Source: Roseisolibacter agri (GTDB lineage Bacteria > Gemmatimonadota > Gemmatimonadetes > Gemmatimonadales > Gemmatimonadaceae). Taken from it: a DNA stretch of 64,000 nucleotides. This document shows, one piece after another, positions 1-8,418 of this stretch; positions within the stretch are counted from its first letter, which is position 1; each line of letters starts with the position of its first letter. The stretch lies in the NCBI RefSeq assembly GCF_030159095.1, contig NZ_BRXS01000007.1:1-64000 (forward strand), in the 5' to 3' direction. Position numbers and translations under genes: made by a program. The notes beneath the pieces were generated by a model. That model worked only from the letters and a program-made list of their open reading frames with translations. It did no database searches and was not told the origin of the DNA.

Positions 1-121
1 CGGCTCCGCGCTCACCGCCCGCGCGGCGACCACGCAAGCGCAGGAGCAGCTCCTCCGCGTGCTCACCCACAACCTGCTCCTGCTTTACGGCCGGAGAAGG
101 ATTCAACAGAGCCCCTGTCAT
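1..121 (-). CDS. possible 5' part of a gene running off the left edge
   Basis: On the minus strand an ATG at 121 opens a frame that stays open to the window edge (40 codons, starting MTGALLNPSPAVKQEQ, then a Glu/Leu/Arg-rich stretch). It lies just upstream of a minus-strand gene group and has no convincing ribosome binding site. The plus-strand frames here are also open because of the high GC, so this is only a possibility. I recognise no family. Confidence 0.2.
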   Translation of the reverse strand, partial: MTGALLNPSPAVKQEQVVGEHAEELLLRLRGRRAGGERGA

Positions 122-169
122 CCTGTCTCGAGCAGTTCGTCGTTCAGATCCGCAGCGCGCGGCCCGCCG

Positions 170-910
170 TCATCGGTTCACCGTCCACAGCACCATCTGC
201 GTGTACACCACGCGCACGTCGTAGGGCGGGATCGTGACGGGCGCTCCCGGGAGGCCGGGGGTGAAGCCGTGCGACTCCTCCACCTGCAGCTCCGCGCGCC
301 ACTGGCCCGCGCCCGTCGCGGGCGGCAGCAGCTCGCGCGGCACGACGAGCTCCGCGGGCGGGTGCCCGGTGCCGCGGTAGGTGAGCGGCTGTGTGCCGAA
401 GATCGTCAGCCTCCACGTGCGCGAGGCCGCCGCGTCGTCGCCCGGGGCGACCGCGAGGTGCAGGCGCAGCCCGCCGTCCGTGTCCGGGCGCACCATCTCC
501 GCGTCGAGCGCGCGCACCGTCGTGATGCGCACGCGCGGGCGGTTCGGCGTCAGGCCCGCCACCGTGGGCGCCTCGATCGCCAGCGGCTCGCGGCCGAGGA
601 CCGTCGCGAGCCGCACGCTCACGGACTGGAGGTGCCGCGTCCCGAAGTCGTCGCTCGGCCCGCCGAGCGTGAACGCGCGCCCGCCGACCTGCAGCGGCGA
701 CTGCACCTCGCGCAGCGCGCCGCGCGCGTCGCGCCCCGCCACGACGTTGCCCGAGATCGACGCGATGCCGTTCGTGTCCGCGCGCGTGGGGGAGAGCATC
801 TGCACGCTGACGAAGGCGGTCGCCGGCGTCTCGCCCTCCGGGCCCGTGCTGCCCTGGCAGCCGGCGAGCAGCGCCGCCAGCGCGAGCGTGCGTGCGACGG
901 CGCGGCTCAT
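170..910 (-). CDS. hypothetical lipoprotein, tandem paralogue 2
   Basis: A 246-residue protein with an N-terminal lipoprotein signal (LALAALLAGC, lipidated Cys about residue 18) followed by a Ser/Gly/Pro linker, so it is predicted to be anchored in a membrane of the envelope. No known domain is recognised; the rest looks like beta-rich extracytoplasmic sequence. Its ATG overlaps the TGA of the upstream gene (TCAT on the plus strand at 907-910), so the two are translationally coupled. It resembles that neighbour in layout: both have a G-x-V near the N-terminus, a GL/GI-x-P block in the middle and a related block (AELVVP here, SELVLP there) before the C-terminus. The pair therefore looks like an old duplication (inference). 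Confidence 0.8.
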   Translation of the reverse strand: MSRAVARTLALAALLAGCQGSTGPEGETPATAFVSVQMLSPTRADTNGIASISGNVVAGRDARGALREVQSPLQVGGRAFTLGGPSDDFGTRHLQSVSVRLATVLGREPLAIEAPTVAGLTPNRPRVRITTVRALDAEMVRPDTDGGLRLHLAVAPGDDAAASRTWRLTIFGTQPLTYRGTGHPPAELVVPRELLPPATGAGQWRAELQVEESHGFTPGLPGAPVTIPPYDVRVVYTQMVLWTVNR

Positions 911-1737
911 GGACCCACCGGTGCGAAGCGCAGCGACGAGATGAGCGTCACGCCGTACGCGTACGTCGTGTCGGTCGGCACCGGGCGCAGGACCGTCGAC
1001 TCCGCGGTCACGTAGTACAGCAGCCGCGCCGCGACCGGACCGGCGCCCGGCAGGATCGACTGCACGGGCAGCACGAGCTCGGACGGCAGTGCGGTGACGC
1101 CGTCGACGCTCGTCGTGCGGCCGTCGCGCGCGAGCACCACCGTCCAGTGGGGCGCGACGAGCGGCGGCTCGATCCGCGACGTGGGCGCGACCACGCGCAG
1201 CCGCAGGTTGCCGCCGGAGAGCACGGGCGCCGTGCCCGCCGCGCGTCCCAGCCCCTCCATGCGCAGCGTCGCCGGCGCGATGCCTTCGATGCGCGGGAGC
1301 GCGATCGTCACGACGCCGTCCGCCGGACGTGCGGCGATCTCGCCCACGTACTGCAGGGCGCTCTGGTAGGCCGGGACGCTGCCCTCGATCGCGGTGCCGT
1401 TGACCACGAGCCGCCCGTCCTCGATACGTCGCGGGCGCCCGCCCTTGCTCCCGGGCGAGAGGTAGCCGCGGACGGCCACGAGCCCTCCGGCGGGTGCGAC
1501 GCGCAGCGGCGTGGGACCGGCCGGATACGCGAGCGACGTGGACACCGTGTCGCCCGCGTCGAGCATCTCGATCGTGAGGCTGATGCGCGGCTGCGGCCCG
1601 TCGTCGGGCGGGTCGTCCCAGATGCGGCAGGACGCGACGACGGTGAGGAGCGGCAGGGCGGCGAGGCGCGCGACGCGCCGGGGGCGGAGGGACGACACTG
1701 CGGGACCTGGAACGACGGACGACGGGACGCGCGGCAT
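907..1737 (-). CDS. hypothetical lipoprotein, tandem paralogue 1
   Basis: About 276 residues. The frame is open further upstream, but the ATG at 1737 is preferred because it places a lipoprotein signal peptide (LPLLTVVASC, Cys about residue 37) near the N-terminus and leaves a short gap after the hydrolase gene ending at 1775. No family is recognised. It shares sequence texture with the downstream lipoprotein at 170-910 and overlaps it by four bases. The three minus-strand genes (hydrolase, then this gene, then its paralogue) probably form one transcription unit. Envelope localisation follows from the lipobox; the function is unknown. Confidence 0.8.
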   Translation of the reverse strand: MPRVPSSVVPGPAVSSLRPRRVARLAALPLLTVVASCRIWDDPPDDGPQPRISLTIEMLDAGDTVSTSLAYPAGPTPLRVAPAGGLVAVRGYLSPGSKGGRPRRIEDGRLVVNGTAIEGSVPAYQSALQYVGEIAARPADGVVTIALPRIEGIAPATLRMEGLGRAAGTAPVLSGGNLRLRVVAPTSRIEPPLVAPHWTVVLARDGRTTSVDGVTALPSELVLPVQSILPGAGPVAARLLYYVTAESTVLRPVPTDTTYAYGVTLISSLRFAPVGP

Positions 1738-1774
1738 CGCGCGGGACGACCCACCGAGTCTAGCGCGGGCGCCG

Positions 1775-3019
1775 CTAGCCGACCATCCAGAAGAGCAGGC
1801 TCGCGCGCTCGCCGCCCGTGGCCGCGCGGACGATGCGGTCGTACGCGCGGGCGCCGGAGGAGGCGTTGGTGAAGACGGCGATGGCGCGCCCCGCCTCGGG
1901 ATCGGCGACGACGAAGCTCTTGGTGCTCCCGTTGTCGCCCCAGTGCCACGCGAGCGTGCGCGCGGTCGCATGCTCGCCGGTGCGCTCGAGGCCCCAGCCG
2001 AGCCCCCATGCCAGCGCGTCCGTGATCTCGGTCTGCGGCCGCAGCTGCTCGGCGCGCAGCGCGGCCGGGAGGGCGAGCGGGCCGCCGGCGGCGAGCGCGC
2101 GGGCGAGGAAGGTGCCGTAGTCCGCCGCCGTCGTGAACAGCGAGCCCGCGGCGTTGGGCTGCGTCATCACGGGCACCGGCTGGCGCTGCGGGTTCGCGAG
2201 CGCGGCGCCGCGCAGCGCGTCGGCCGAGGTCCACTCGCGCGGCGGCCGTCCCACGCGATCGGCGACCTTCGCGAAGCCGCGGCCCATCTCGGCCAGCCCG
2301 TCGCGCGGGGTGTCCGGGGCGCCGTGGCCGCTCGCGGCGATCCCCTCGAACGCCGGCAGCCAGACGAAGCTGGAGCGCTGCATCCCGAACGGCGCGAGCA
2401 CCAGCTCCTCCATCGCCAGCGCGAACGGCTGCGCGGTCACCTGCTCGATCACGCGCTGTAGGAGGTAGTAGCCCTCGCCCGAATAGCGGAAGCGCGCGCC
2501 CGGCTCGAACGCGGGGACCAGCGGCTCGTCGGTGAAGCGCCAGTTGGGGAAGCCGGTCGCGTGGCGCAGCACGTGGCGCGCGGAGACGGTGCGCGCGCGG
2601 GCGTCGGTGACGTCGGGGAGCTCCGCCTGCTCGACGAGCGGCCGGTCGAGCGCGAGGCGCCCCGCCTGCACGAGCCGCAGCGCGGCGTAGGCGGTGACCG
2701 GCTTGCTGAGCGACGCGGCCTCGACGACGGTGTCGGCGGTCATCGCGTCGGTGGTGCCCGCGCGCCGCACGCCGAACCCCAGGCGCTGCGCGACGGCGCC
2801 GTCCTCCAGCACGACGATCGCGGCGCCGGGCACGCCCGTGCGCGCGAGCAGCGCCGGAATCGACGCCTGCAGCGCGGGCGAGAGCGTCCACGGACCGTCG
2901 CGCAGCGCGGGGGCGGGCACGACGGTCCCCATCGGCGGGACGCCTGCCGCGCGCGCGCAGCCGGTGAGCGCGCCCGCGACGCCGGCGGCGCTGGTGAGGA
3001 GGAAGGAGCGGCGGTCCAC
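1775..3019 (-). CDS. serine hydrolase of the class C beta-lactamase / penicillin-binding fold
   Basis: A 414-residue protein of the PF00144 family. Visible signatures are the S-x-x-K nucleophile motif SLSK (about 103-106), a YSG motif in the place of the family's Y-x-N (about 179-181), and a C-terminal HWGDNG block (about 359-364) matching the HxG/KTG position. The N-terminus reads MDRRSFLL...LTGC, combining a twin-arginine-like start with a possible lipobox, so export and perhaps lipid anchoring are expected. Members hydrolyse peptides, esters or beta-lactams; the substrate cannot be read from sequence, and a true beta-lactamase role is not implied. It is the first gene of the minus-strand group and is divergent from the comEA-pil cluster. 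Confidence 0.88.
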   Translation of the reverse strand: MDRRSFLLTSAAGVAGALTGCARAAGVPPMGTVVPAPALRDGPWTLSPALQASIPALLARTGVPGAAIVVLEDGAVAQRLGFGVRRAGTTDAMTADTVVEAASLSKPVTAYAALRLVQAGRLALDRPLVEQAELPDVTDARARTVSARHVLRHATGFPNWRFTDEPLVPAFEPGARFRYSGEGYYLLQRVIEQVTAQPFALAMEELVLAPFGMQRSSFVWLPAFEGIAASGHGAPDTPRDGLAEMGRGFAKVADRVGRPPREWTSADALRGAALANPQRQPVPVMTQPNAAGSLFTTAADYGTFLARALAAGGPLALPAALRAEQLRPQTEITDALAWGLGWGLERTGEHATARTLAWHWGDNGSTKSFVVADPEAGRAIAVFTNASSGARAYDRIVRAATGGERASLLFWMVG

Positions 3020-3189
3020 GGCGGGGCGGGGCAGGGACTCGAACGCGGGACGCCGAGTGCGCCCTCATTCGTCAGACACGCGCCGCGCCCGGAGCGTTTC
3101 GCGCGCGTCGCGGGGAGCCGCCGCGCGGTACCGCGGTTCGGCTGTTCACGATCGGCCGCGTACACTGGGCAAAGGTCCAATCGACTGCA

Positions 3190-3307
3190 GCAAGGATGAA
3201 AGTCCGAGAAGATCTGATGACCGCCGATGCTCCGCGCGGGAGCGAGGGACGTCGTCCGACACGGAGCCATCCGTCGTTATCTGATCTTTTCAGATCTTCA
3301 TCCTTGC
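3190..3307. repeat. inverted pair of 29-bp elements between divergent genes
   Basis: Two copies of an element lie head-to-head at 3190-3218 (minus orientation) and 3279-3307 (plus orientation). When oriented alike they align without gaps and match at 24 of 29 positions; both end in TTCATCCTTGC. Each copy points toward one of the divergent genes (hydrolase and comEA-like). The 60-bp spacer contains no obvious gene. A shared regulatory site or a degenerate small inverted-repeat element are both possible. Confidence 0.7.
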
Positions 3308-3338
3308 AATGCAGTTCACACCGTCGGCGTCCGCCTCG

Positions 3339-3911
3339 ATGATCCCTGCCGAACGGAAGGCGCTCCTCTTCCTCGCGACGCTCGGGGTGCTGGGCGTCGG
3401 CGCCCGGGTCGTCGGTGGGAGCGACGGCGACGCGCCGACCGTCAGCGAGACCGCGGCGCTCGACGCGCAGCTCGCGGCCGTCGACGGGGCGATGGCGAGG
3501 GAGCGTGCGGCGAAGCGTTCCGCGAAGCGCGCGCCGACGCGACCCCGGTCACCGAGACGGCGGGCCGGTGGCCAGCCGCGTGACGATCCAGGCCAGCCAT
3601 CGGGGGGTGCGGGGCGCGACCTGCCGCGCGCTCGTGCGTCTGTTTCGGGAGGTCCCGTGGAGGGGCCGATCGACGTGGACGTCGCCGACGCCGCGTCGCT
3701 CGAGGCCCTCCCCGGCATCGGGCCGGCGCTCGCGCGCCGGATCGTCGACGACCGTGCGCAGCGCGGCGCCTTCGGCTCGCTCGAGGGGCTCGGGCAGGTG
3801 CGCGGCGTCGGGCCGCGGCTGCTCGATCGGCTCGCCGCGCACGTGACCTTCTCCGGCTCTCCACGACCACCCGCTCTCCATGGCCGCCGCCCCGCTCTCC
3901 CTCGTCGCTGA
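3339..3911 (+). CDS. comEA: ComEA-like helix-hairpin-helix protein
   Basis: About 190 residues. An N-terminal hydrophobic segment (ALLFLATLGVLGVGARVV) predicts a membrane anchor, followed by an Arg/Pro-rich linker and a C-terminal double helix-hairpin-helix domain (LEALPGIGPALARRIV and QVRGVGPRLLDRLA, roughly residues 115-170). ComEA proteins bind incoming double-stranded DNA in the periplasm during natural transformation. The position immediately upstream of pilB, which it overlaps by 32 bases, supports a competence or pilus link. An in-frame ATG at 3309 directly abuts the 29-bp element; 3339 is chosen because it starts right before the membrane segment. Neither start has a strong ribosome binding site. 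Confidence 0.75.
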   Translation: MIPAERKALLFLATLGVLGVGARVVGGSDGDAPTVSETAALDAQLAAVDGAMARERAAKRSAKRAPTRPRSPRRRAGGQPRDDPGQPSGGAGRDLPRARASVSGGPVEGPIDVDVADAASLEALPGIGPALARRIVDDRAQRGAFGSLEGLGQVRGVGPRLLDRLAAHVTFSGSPRPPALHGRRPALPRR

Positions 3912-5709
3912 CCACCAGCGCATCGGCGAGCTCCTCGTGAAGGAGGGGCTCGTCACGCGCGAGCAGGTCGCGCGCGCGCTGCAGGAGCAGCAGGCGACCG
4001 GGATGCGCCTGGGCTACTGCCTGGTGAAGCAGGGGGCGATCGAGGAGACGACGCTCGTCAAGACGCTCGCGCGGCAGTACCGCATGCCCGCGGTGGACCT
4101 GGCGCGCTTCGAGGTCGACCCGCGCGTGCTCAAGCTCGTGCCCGGGGAGCTGGCGTCGAAGCACCTCGTCTTCCCGCTGAAGCGCGACGGGCGCACGCTG
4201 ACGGTGGCGCTGGCCGACCCGTCGAACCCCGGCGTCCTGGACGACCTCAAGTTCATCACCCGCTACGACATCTTCCCCGTCGTCGCGGGCGAGTTCACGC
4301 TGCGGGCGCTGGTCGAGAAGCACTACGAGAGCGGCGACCAGCAGATGCAGTCGCTGCTGGCCGAGATCAGCGGCGACGACGGCGACGTCGAGATCATCGA
4401 GAGCCAGGAGGACGAGGGCGGGAACGGGATGGCCGGGGTGGACGAGGCGCCGGTGGTGCGACTCGTCAACGCCATCCTCACCGAGGCCGTGAAGCGCGGC
4501 GCCAGCGACATCCACGTCGAGTGCTTCGAGCACGAGCTGCGGGTGCGCTTCCGCATCGACGGCGCGCTGCAGGAGGTGATGAAGCCGCCGATGAAGCTGA
4601 AGCCGGCGCTCATCAGCCGCCTCAAGATCATGTCGTCGCTCAACATCGCCGAGCGGCGCGTGCCGCAGGACGGGCGCCTCAAGATCAAGGTCGGCAAGCG
4701 CGTCATCGACTTCCGCGTCAGCACCCTCCCGACGCTGTTCGGCGAGAAGATCGTGCTCCGCATCCTCGACAAGGGGAACCTGACGCTCGACCTGGAGACG
4801 TTCGGCATCGAGCCGGCGGCCGAGGTGGCGCTGATGGAGGCGATCTCGAACCCGTACGGGATGGTGCTGGTCACCGGCCCCACCGGCTCGGGCAAGACGA
4901 CGACGCTCTACAGCTGCCTGTCGAAGATCAACGTCGGGGACACGAACATCATGACCGCCGAGGATCCCGTCGAGTACAACCTCTTCGGGATCAACCAGGT
5001 GCAGGTGCGCCCCGAAGTCGGGCTGACGTTCGCGGCGGCGCTGAAGGCGTTCCTGCGCCAGGACCCGAACGTCATCATGGTCGGCGAGATCCGCGACCTG
5101 GAGACGGGCGGCATCGCCATCAAGGCCGCGCTCACGGGCCACCTCGTGCTCTCGACGCTGCACACGAACAGCGCGCCGGAGACCGTGACCCGTCTGCTGG
5201 ACATGGGGCTGGAGGCGTTCAACGTCGCCAGCGCCGTGAACCTCGTGCTGGCGCAGCGGCTCGTGCGCCGCATCTGCCCCAAGTGCAAGGTGCGCCGCCC
5301 GGTCGATCCGCAGGAGCTGGCGGCCGCCAAGGCGACGCCGAAGACGACGCTCCGCGAGCTGCGCTTCACGCAGGCGGCGCTCGACAACGCCAAGGCGCGC
5401 GCGACCCCGGAGGCCGCGCCGCTGCTGACGAACATCACGCTCGACAGCACCGTCTCCGACCTGCCCTGGTGGAAGGGCAACGGCTGCGACCACTGCGGCG
5501 GCACGGGCCTGAAGGGCCGCCAGGGCCTCTACGAGGTGATGGCGATGACCGGCCCGCTGCGGAAGCAGGTGCTCAAGTCCGCCGACGCCGCCGCGCTGCG
5601 CGACCTGGCGATCGCGGAGGGGATGCTGACGCTGCGCATGGACGGGTGGCTGAAGGTCATCAAGGGGGTCACGACCCTGGAGCAGGTCATCCGGGAGACG
5701 AGCGCATGA
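3880..5709 (+). CDS. pilB: type IV pilus assembly ATPase PilB
   Basis: A 609-residue GspE/PilB-family hexameric ATPase that drives pilus extension at the inner membrane. An N-terminal MshEN-type domain (GELLVKEGLVTREQVARALQ, about 11-30) precedes the ATPase core. The Walker A motif GPTGSGKTTTLYS is near residues 333-345, followed by the Asp-box/Walker B region (VGEIRDLET) and a His-box (STLHTNSA). A zinc-binding module with CPKCK and CDHCGG lies near the C-terminus, typical of PilB and GspE rather than PilT. The length matches PilB (560-610 residues). It is followed by pilT and pilC in the same orientation. Confidence 0.97.
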   Translation: MAAAPLSLVADHQRIGELLVKEGLVTREQVARALQEQQATGMRLGYCLVKQGAIEETTLVKTLARQYRMPAVDLARFEVDPRVLKLVPGELASKHLVFPLKRDGRTLTVALADPSNPGVLDDLKFITRYDIFPVVAGEFTLRALVEKHYESGDQQMQSLLAEISGDDGDVEIIESQEDEGGNGMAGVDEAPVVRLVNAILTEAVKRGASDIHVECFEHELRVRFRIDGALQEVMKPPMKLKPALISRLKIMSSLNIAERRVPQDGRLKIKVGKRVIDFRVSTLPTLFGEKIVLRILDKGNLTLDLETFGIEPAAEVALMEAISNPYGMVLVTGPTGSGKTTTLYSCLSKINVGDTNIMTAEDPVEYNLFGINQVQVRPEVGLTFAAALKAFLRQDPNVIMVGEIRDLETGGIAIKAALTGHLVLSTLHTNSAPETVTRLLDMGLEAFNVASAVNLVLAQRLVRRICPKCKVRRPVDPQELAAAKATPKTTLRELRFTQAALDNAKARATPEAAPLLTNITLDSTVSDLPWWKGNGCDHCGGTGLKGRQGLYEVMAMTGPLRKQVLKSADAAALRDLAIAEGMLTLRMDGWLKVIKGVTTLEQVIRETSA

Positions 5710-5722
5710 GCGGCGGCCACCC

Positions 5723-5825
5723 GAGCGCCGAGCGCCGAGCGCCGAGCGGCGACCGTCCCCGCCTGGCGGGCCGCATCACCAATTCCGTACACGAATCGGC
5801 GCTCGGCGCTCAGCGCTCGGCGCTC
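5723..5825. repeat. reiterated GAGCGCC repeats with inverted copy between pilB and pilT
   Basis: The pilB-pilT spacer holds three tandem copies of GAGCGCC-G (5723-5746) and an inverted set (CGGCGCTCGGCGCTCAGCGC type, 5797-5825), with a near-palindromic ATTCCGTACACGAAT in the loop. Transcribed RNA could fold into a long GC-rich hairpin between the two ATPase genes, plausibly tuning PilB against PilT output; alternatively it is a dispersed REP-like repeat. Confidence 0.65.
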
Positions 5826-5842
5826 ACTCCGCTGCCACACCG

Positions 5843-7024
5843 ATGACCGCTCCCGCCGCCACCCCGCCCGCCGCCGCGCAGGCGTCCGTCCTCCAGCTCA
5901 ACCTCCGCGCGCTCCTCGAGGAGATGGTGAGCCGGGGCGCGAGCGACCTGCACATCACCGCCGGCGAGCGGCCCAAGCTGCGCATCGACGGCGAGATCGT
6001 GAACGCGATGTACGAGAGCACGCTCTCGCCGCGCGACACGATGACGCTCGCCTACTCGGTCCTCACCGACAACCAGAAGAAGCGGTTCGAGATGGAGGAC
6101 GAGCTGGACTTCTCGTTCGGCATCCAGAACCTCGCCCGCTTCCGCGGCAACGCGTTCAAGCAGCGCGGCTGCGTGTCGCTGGCGGTGCGCCAGATCCCGT
6201 TCACGATCAAGCCGCTGGGCGACCTGGGGCTGCCGTGGCCGGTGGCGAACTTCGCCGACAAGCCGCGCGGGCTGATCCTCGTCACGGGGCCGACCGGCTC
6301 GGGCAAGAGCACGACGCTGGCGGCGCTGCTGGACAAGATCAACAAGGAGCGGCGGGGCCACATCATCACGGTGGAGGACCCGATCGAGTTCGTGCACCGC
6401 CACCAGAACTGCATCGTCAACCAGCGCGAGGTGGGGACGGACACGAAGTCGTTCAGCTCCGCGCTCAAGTACGCGCTGCGCGAGGACCCGGACGTCATCC
6501 TGATCGGCGAGATGCGCGACCTGGAGACGATCCAGGCCGCGCTGACGATCGCGGAGACGGGCCACCTGGCGTTCGCGACGCTGCACACGAACAGCGCGGC
6601 GGAGGCGATCAACCGCATCATCGACGTCTTCCCGAGCCACCAGCAGTCGCAGGTGCGCGCGCAGCTGTCGTTCGTGCTGGAGGGGATCGTCACCCAGACG
6701 CTGATCCCGAAGGCGACGGGGCGGGGGCGCGTGCTGGCGGCGGAGGTGCTGGTGGTGACGCCGGCGATCCGCGCGCTGATCCGCGACGACAAGGTGCACC
6801 AGATCTACAGCCTGATGCAGGGCGGCAAGAAGTTCGGGATGCAGACGCTGAACGACGCGCTGTACCAGCTCTACCTGAACAAGCAGGTGACCGCGGACGA
6901 GGCGGTGCGCGTGACGAGCCACCCGAACGAGTTCCTGCAGATGATCGGGCGCCCGCAGCTGGACGAGGCGCCGACGGGGCCGACGTCGAAGCAGTCGATG
7001 CCGCCGTCCATGCAGAAGCGCTGA
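5843..7024 (+). CDS. pilT: type IV pilus retraction ATPase PilT
   Basis: A 393-residue PilT-family ATPase powering pilus retraction and twitching motility, acting at the cytoplasmic face of the pilus base. Visible features are the N-terminal PAS-like segment with SDLHITAGERP, Walker A GPTGSGKS (149-156), the Asp box (EDPIEF), Walker B (DVILIGEMRDLET), the His box (ATLHTNSAAEAINRI) and the PilT hallmark AIRALIRDDKVHQI required for retraction. It lacks the zinc module of PilB. A short disordered C-terminal tail follows. It is separated from pilB by the repeat-rich spacer and from pilC by 16 bp. Confidence 0.97.
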   Translation: MTAPAATPPAAAQASVLQLNLRALLEEMVSRGASDLHITAGERPKLRIDGEIVNAMYESTLSPRDTMTLAYSVLTDNQKKRFEMEDELDFSFGIQNLARFRGNAFKQRGCVSLAVRQIPFTIKPLGDLGLPWPVANFADKPRGLILVTGPTGSGKSTTLAALLDKINKERRGHIITVEDPIEFVHRHQNCIVNQREVGTDTKSFSSALKYALREDPDVILIGEMRDLETIQAALTIAETGHLAFATLHTNSAAEAINRIIDVFPSHQQSQVRAQLSFVLEGIVTQTLIPKATGRGRVLAAEVLVVTPAIRALIRDDKVHQIYSLMQGGKKFGMQTLNDALYQLYLNKQVTADEAVRVTSHPNEFLQMIGRPQLDEAPTGPTSKQSMPPSMQKR

Positions 7025-7040
7025 CCCGGAGTCGAATACG

Positions 7041-8234
7041 ATGCCCACGTTCGCCTACACCGCCCGCGCCCTCAACGGCGACCTCCGCTCGGCGACGCTC
7101 GACGCGCCGTCGCGCGACGACGCCGTCCTGATGCTCAAGCGCATGCGCCTCTCCGTCCTCAAGATGGACGAGGCGTCGAAGAAGCCGAAGGGCGGCAGCA
7201 AGGTGCCGATGCGCGACATCGTCATCTTCACGCGGCAGTTCTCGACGATGATCAACGCCGGCCTCCCGCTGGTCCAGGCGCTCGACATCCTGGCCAAGCA
7301 GAGCGAGCACAAGGGGCTGCAGCAGATCACGAAGGCCGTCGTCTTCGAGGTCGAGAGCGGTGCCACCGTGGCCGACGCGATGCGCAACCACCCGAAGGGG
7401 TTCTCGGACCTCTACACCAACATGGTGGCGGCCGGCGAGGCGGGCGGTATCCTCGACACGATCCTGATGCGCCTGGCGACCTTCCTCGAGAAGAACGACC
7501 GCCTGGTGCGCAAGGTGAAGGGCGCGATGGTCTACCCGGCGGTGATCATGAGCGTCGCCGCCCTCGCGATCGTGATCCTGCTCTGGAAGGTCATCCCGGT
7601 GTTCAAGGACATGTTCGCGTCCGTGAACATGGAGCTACCGCTGCCGACGCGGATCGTCATCGGCGCCTCGGCCTTCCTCAACGACTATTGGTGGGCGATC
7701 GGCATCGGCGCTTTCGGCCTCGGCGTCCTGATCCAGCGCGTCTACGCGACGCCCGAGGGCAAGCTCGGGATCGACAAGCTGATGCTGAAGATGCCCGTGC
7801 TCGGCGACGTGCTGCGCAAGGCGTCGGTGTCGCGGTTCACGCGCACGCTGGGCACGCTGATCTCGTCGGGCGTGCCGATCCTGGACGGGCTGGAGATCAC
7901 GGCGCGCACCGCGGGCAACCGCGTGGTGCAGGACGCGATCATGGCGTCGCGCGCGTCGATCGCCGGCGGTGACACCATCGCCGCGCCGCTGGCCAAGTCG
8001 AACGTCTTCCCGCCCATGGTCATCTCGATGATCGCCGTCGGCGAGCAGACGGGCGGCCTGGACGAGATGCTGACGAAGATCGCGGACTTCTACGACGACG
8101 AGGTGGACGCGGCGGTGAGCGCGCTGCTCTCGCTGCTGGAGCCGATCATGATCGTGGTGCTCGGCGTCGTGGTGGGCGGGATGATCGTCGCGATGTACCT
8201 GCCGATCTTCGACATGGTGAACGCGGTCGGGTGA
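7041..8234 (+). CDS. pilC: type IV pilus inner-membrane platform protein PilC
   Basis: A 397-residue protein of the GspF/PilC family with two T2SSF domains. The N-terminus has the typical FAYTARALNGDLRSATL start. Hydrophobic segments near AALAIVILLWKVIPVF, WWAIGIGAFGLGVLI and the C-terminal IMIVVLGVVVGGMIVAMYLP span the inner membrane. Two family blocks, FTRQFSTMINAGLPLVQALDIL and its second-domain counterpart FTRTLGTLISSGVPILDGLEI, are evident. PilC couples the PilB/PilT motors to pilin movement. Its stop codon lies 17 bp before the left end of the island. Confidence 0.96.
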   Translation: MPTFAYTARALNGDLRSATLDAPSRDDAVLMLKRMRLSVLKMDEASKKPKGGSKVPMRDIVIFTRQFSTMINAGLPLVQALDILAKQSEHKGLQQITKAVVFEVESGATVADAMRNHPKGFSDLYTNMVAAGEAGGILDTILMRLATFLEKNDRLVRKVKGAMVYPAVIMSVAALAIVILLWKVIPVFKDMFASVNMELPLPTRIVIGASAFLNDYWWAIGIGAFGLGVLIQRVYATPEGKLGIDKLMLKMPVLGDVLRKASVSRFTRTLGTLISSGVPILDGLEITARTAGNRVVQDAIMASRASIAGGDTIAAPLAKSNVFPPMVISMIAVGEQTGGLDEMLTKIADFYDDEVDAAVSALLSLLEPIMIVVLGVVVGGMIVAMYLPIFDMVNAVG

Positions 8235-8251
8235 GGCTCGGCCGCCGCGGC

Positions 8252-8323
8252 TGTGGGTGTGCTCAGTCTGTCGCAATTCCGGTCGACAGTCCGTCGTAAT
8301 CGGTTGCTCAATCCGTCGTAAAT
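8252..8323 (+). repeat. left terminal repeat of the island with three reiterated sites
   Basis: Starts TGTGGGTG. Three direct copies of a CARTCYGTCGYAAT-type site begin at 8264, 8287 and 8309, spaced 23 and 22 bp. Such reiterated sites at transposon ends are bound by transposases of the TnsB/TniA/MuA kind (established knowledge); the present assignment is inference. Confidence 0.7.
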
Positions 8324-8380
8324 GAGGCGGTGGGGTGGCGGCGCCTTGCCCCAGAGGTTGCTCCAAACCCTGTGAACGTC

Positions 8381-8418
8381 CGTGCGGCCCAGCCCCAAAC
8401 ACGGGGCTGGGCCGCACG
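8381..8418. terminator. strong GC hairpin inside the left end of the island
   Basis: A perfect 16-bp inverted repeat (8381-8396 with 8403-8418) encloses a 6-base loop AAACAC. An outer pair CTTGCCCC (about 8345) and GGGGCAAG (about 8452) could extend the structure. It lies between the island edge and the helicase operon and has no T-run. It could insulate the operon from pil read-through. Confidence 0.55.

Noticed and set aside
3442-5493. Long minus-strand open frame of 683 codons opposite pilB
   Set aside because: It is an antisense shadow caused by high-GC codon bias; the plus-strand PilB has all family motifs.
8235-8251. Target-site duplication for the island
   Set aside because: The 5-mers outside the two ends (GCGGC and CGCGC) differ. 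A one-base shift on the left gives CGCGG against CGCGC, but in such GC-rich sequence this is not convincing.
8264-8323. Possible short CRISPR array at the 22-bp-spaced repeats
   Set aside because: The repeats are about 14 bp with spacers of only 8-9 bp, and the same arrangement recurs inverted at the other edge, which fits transposon ends better.
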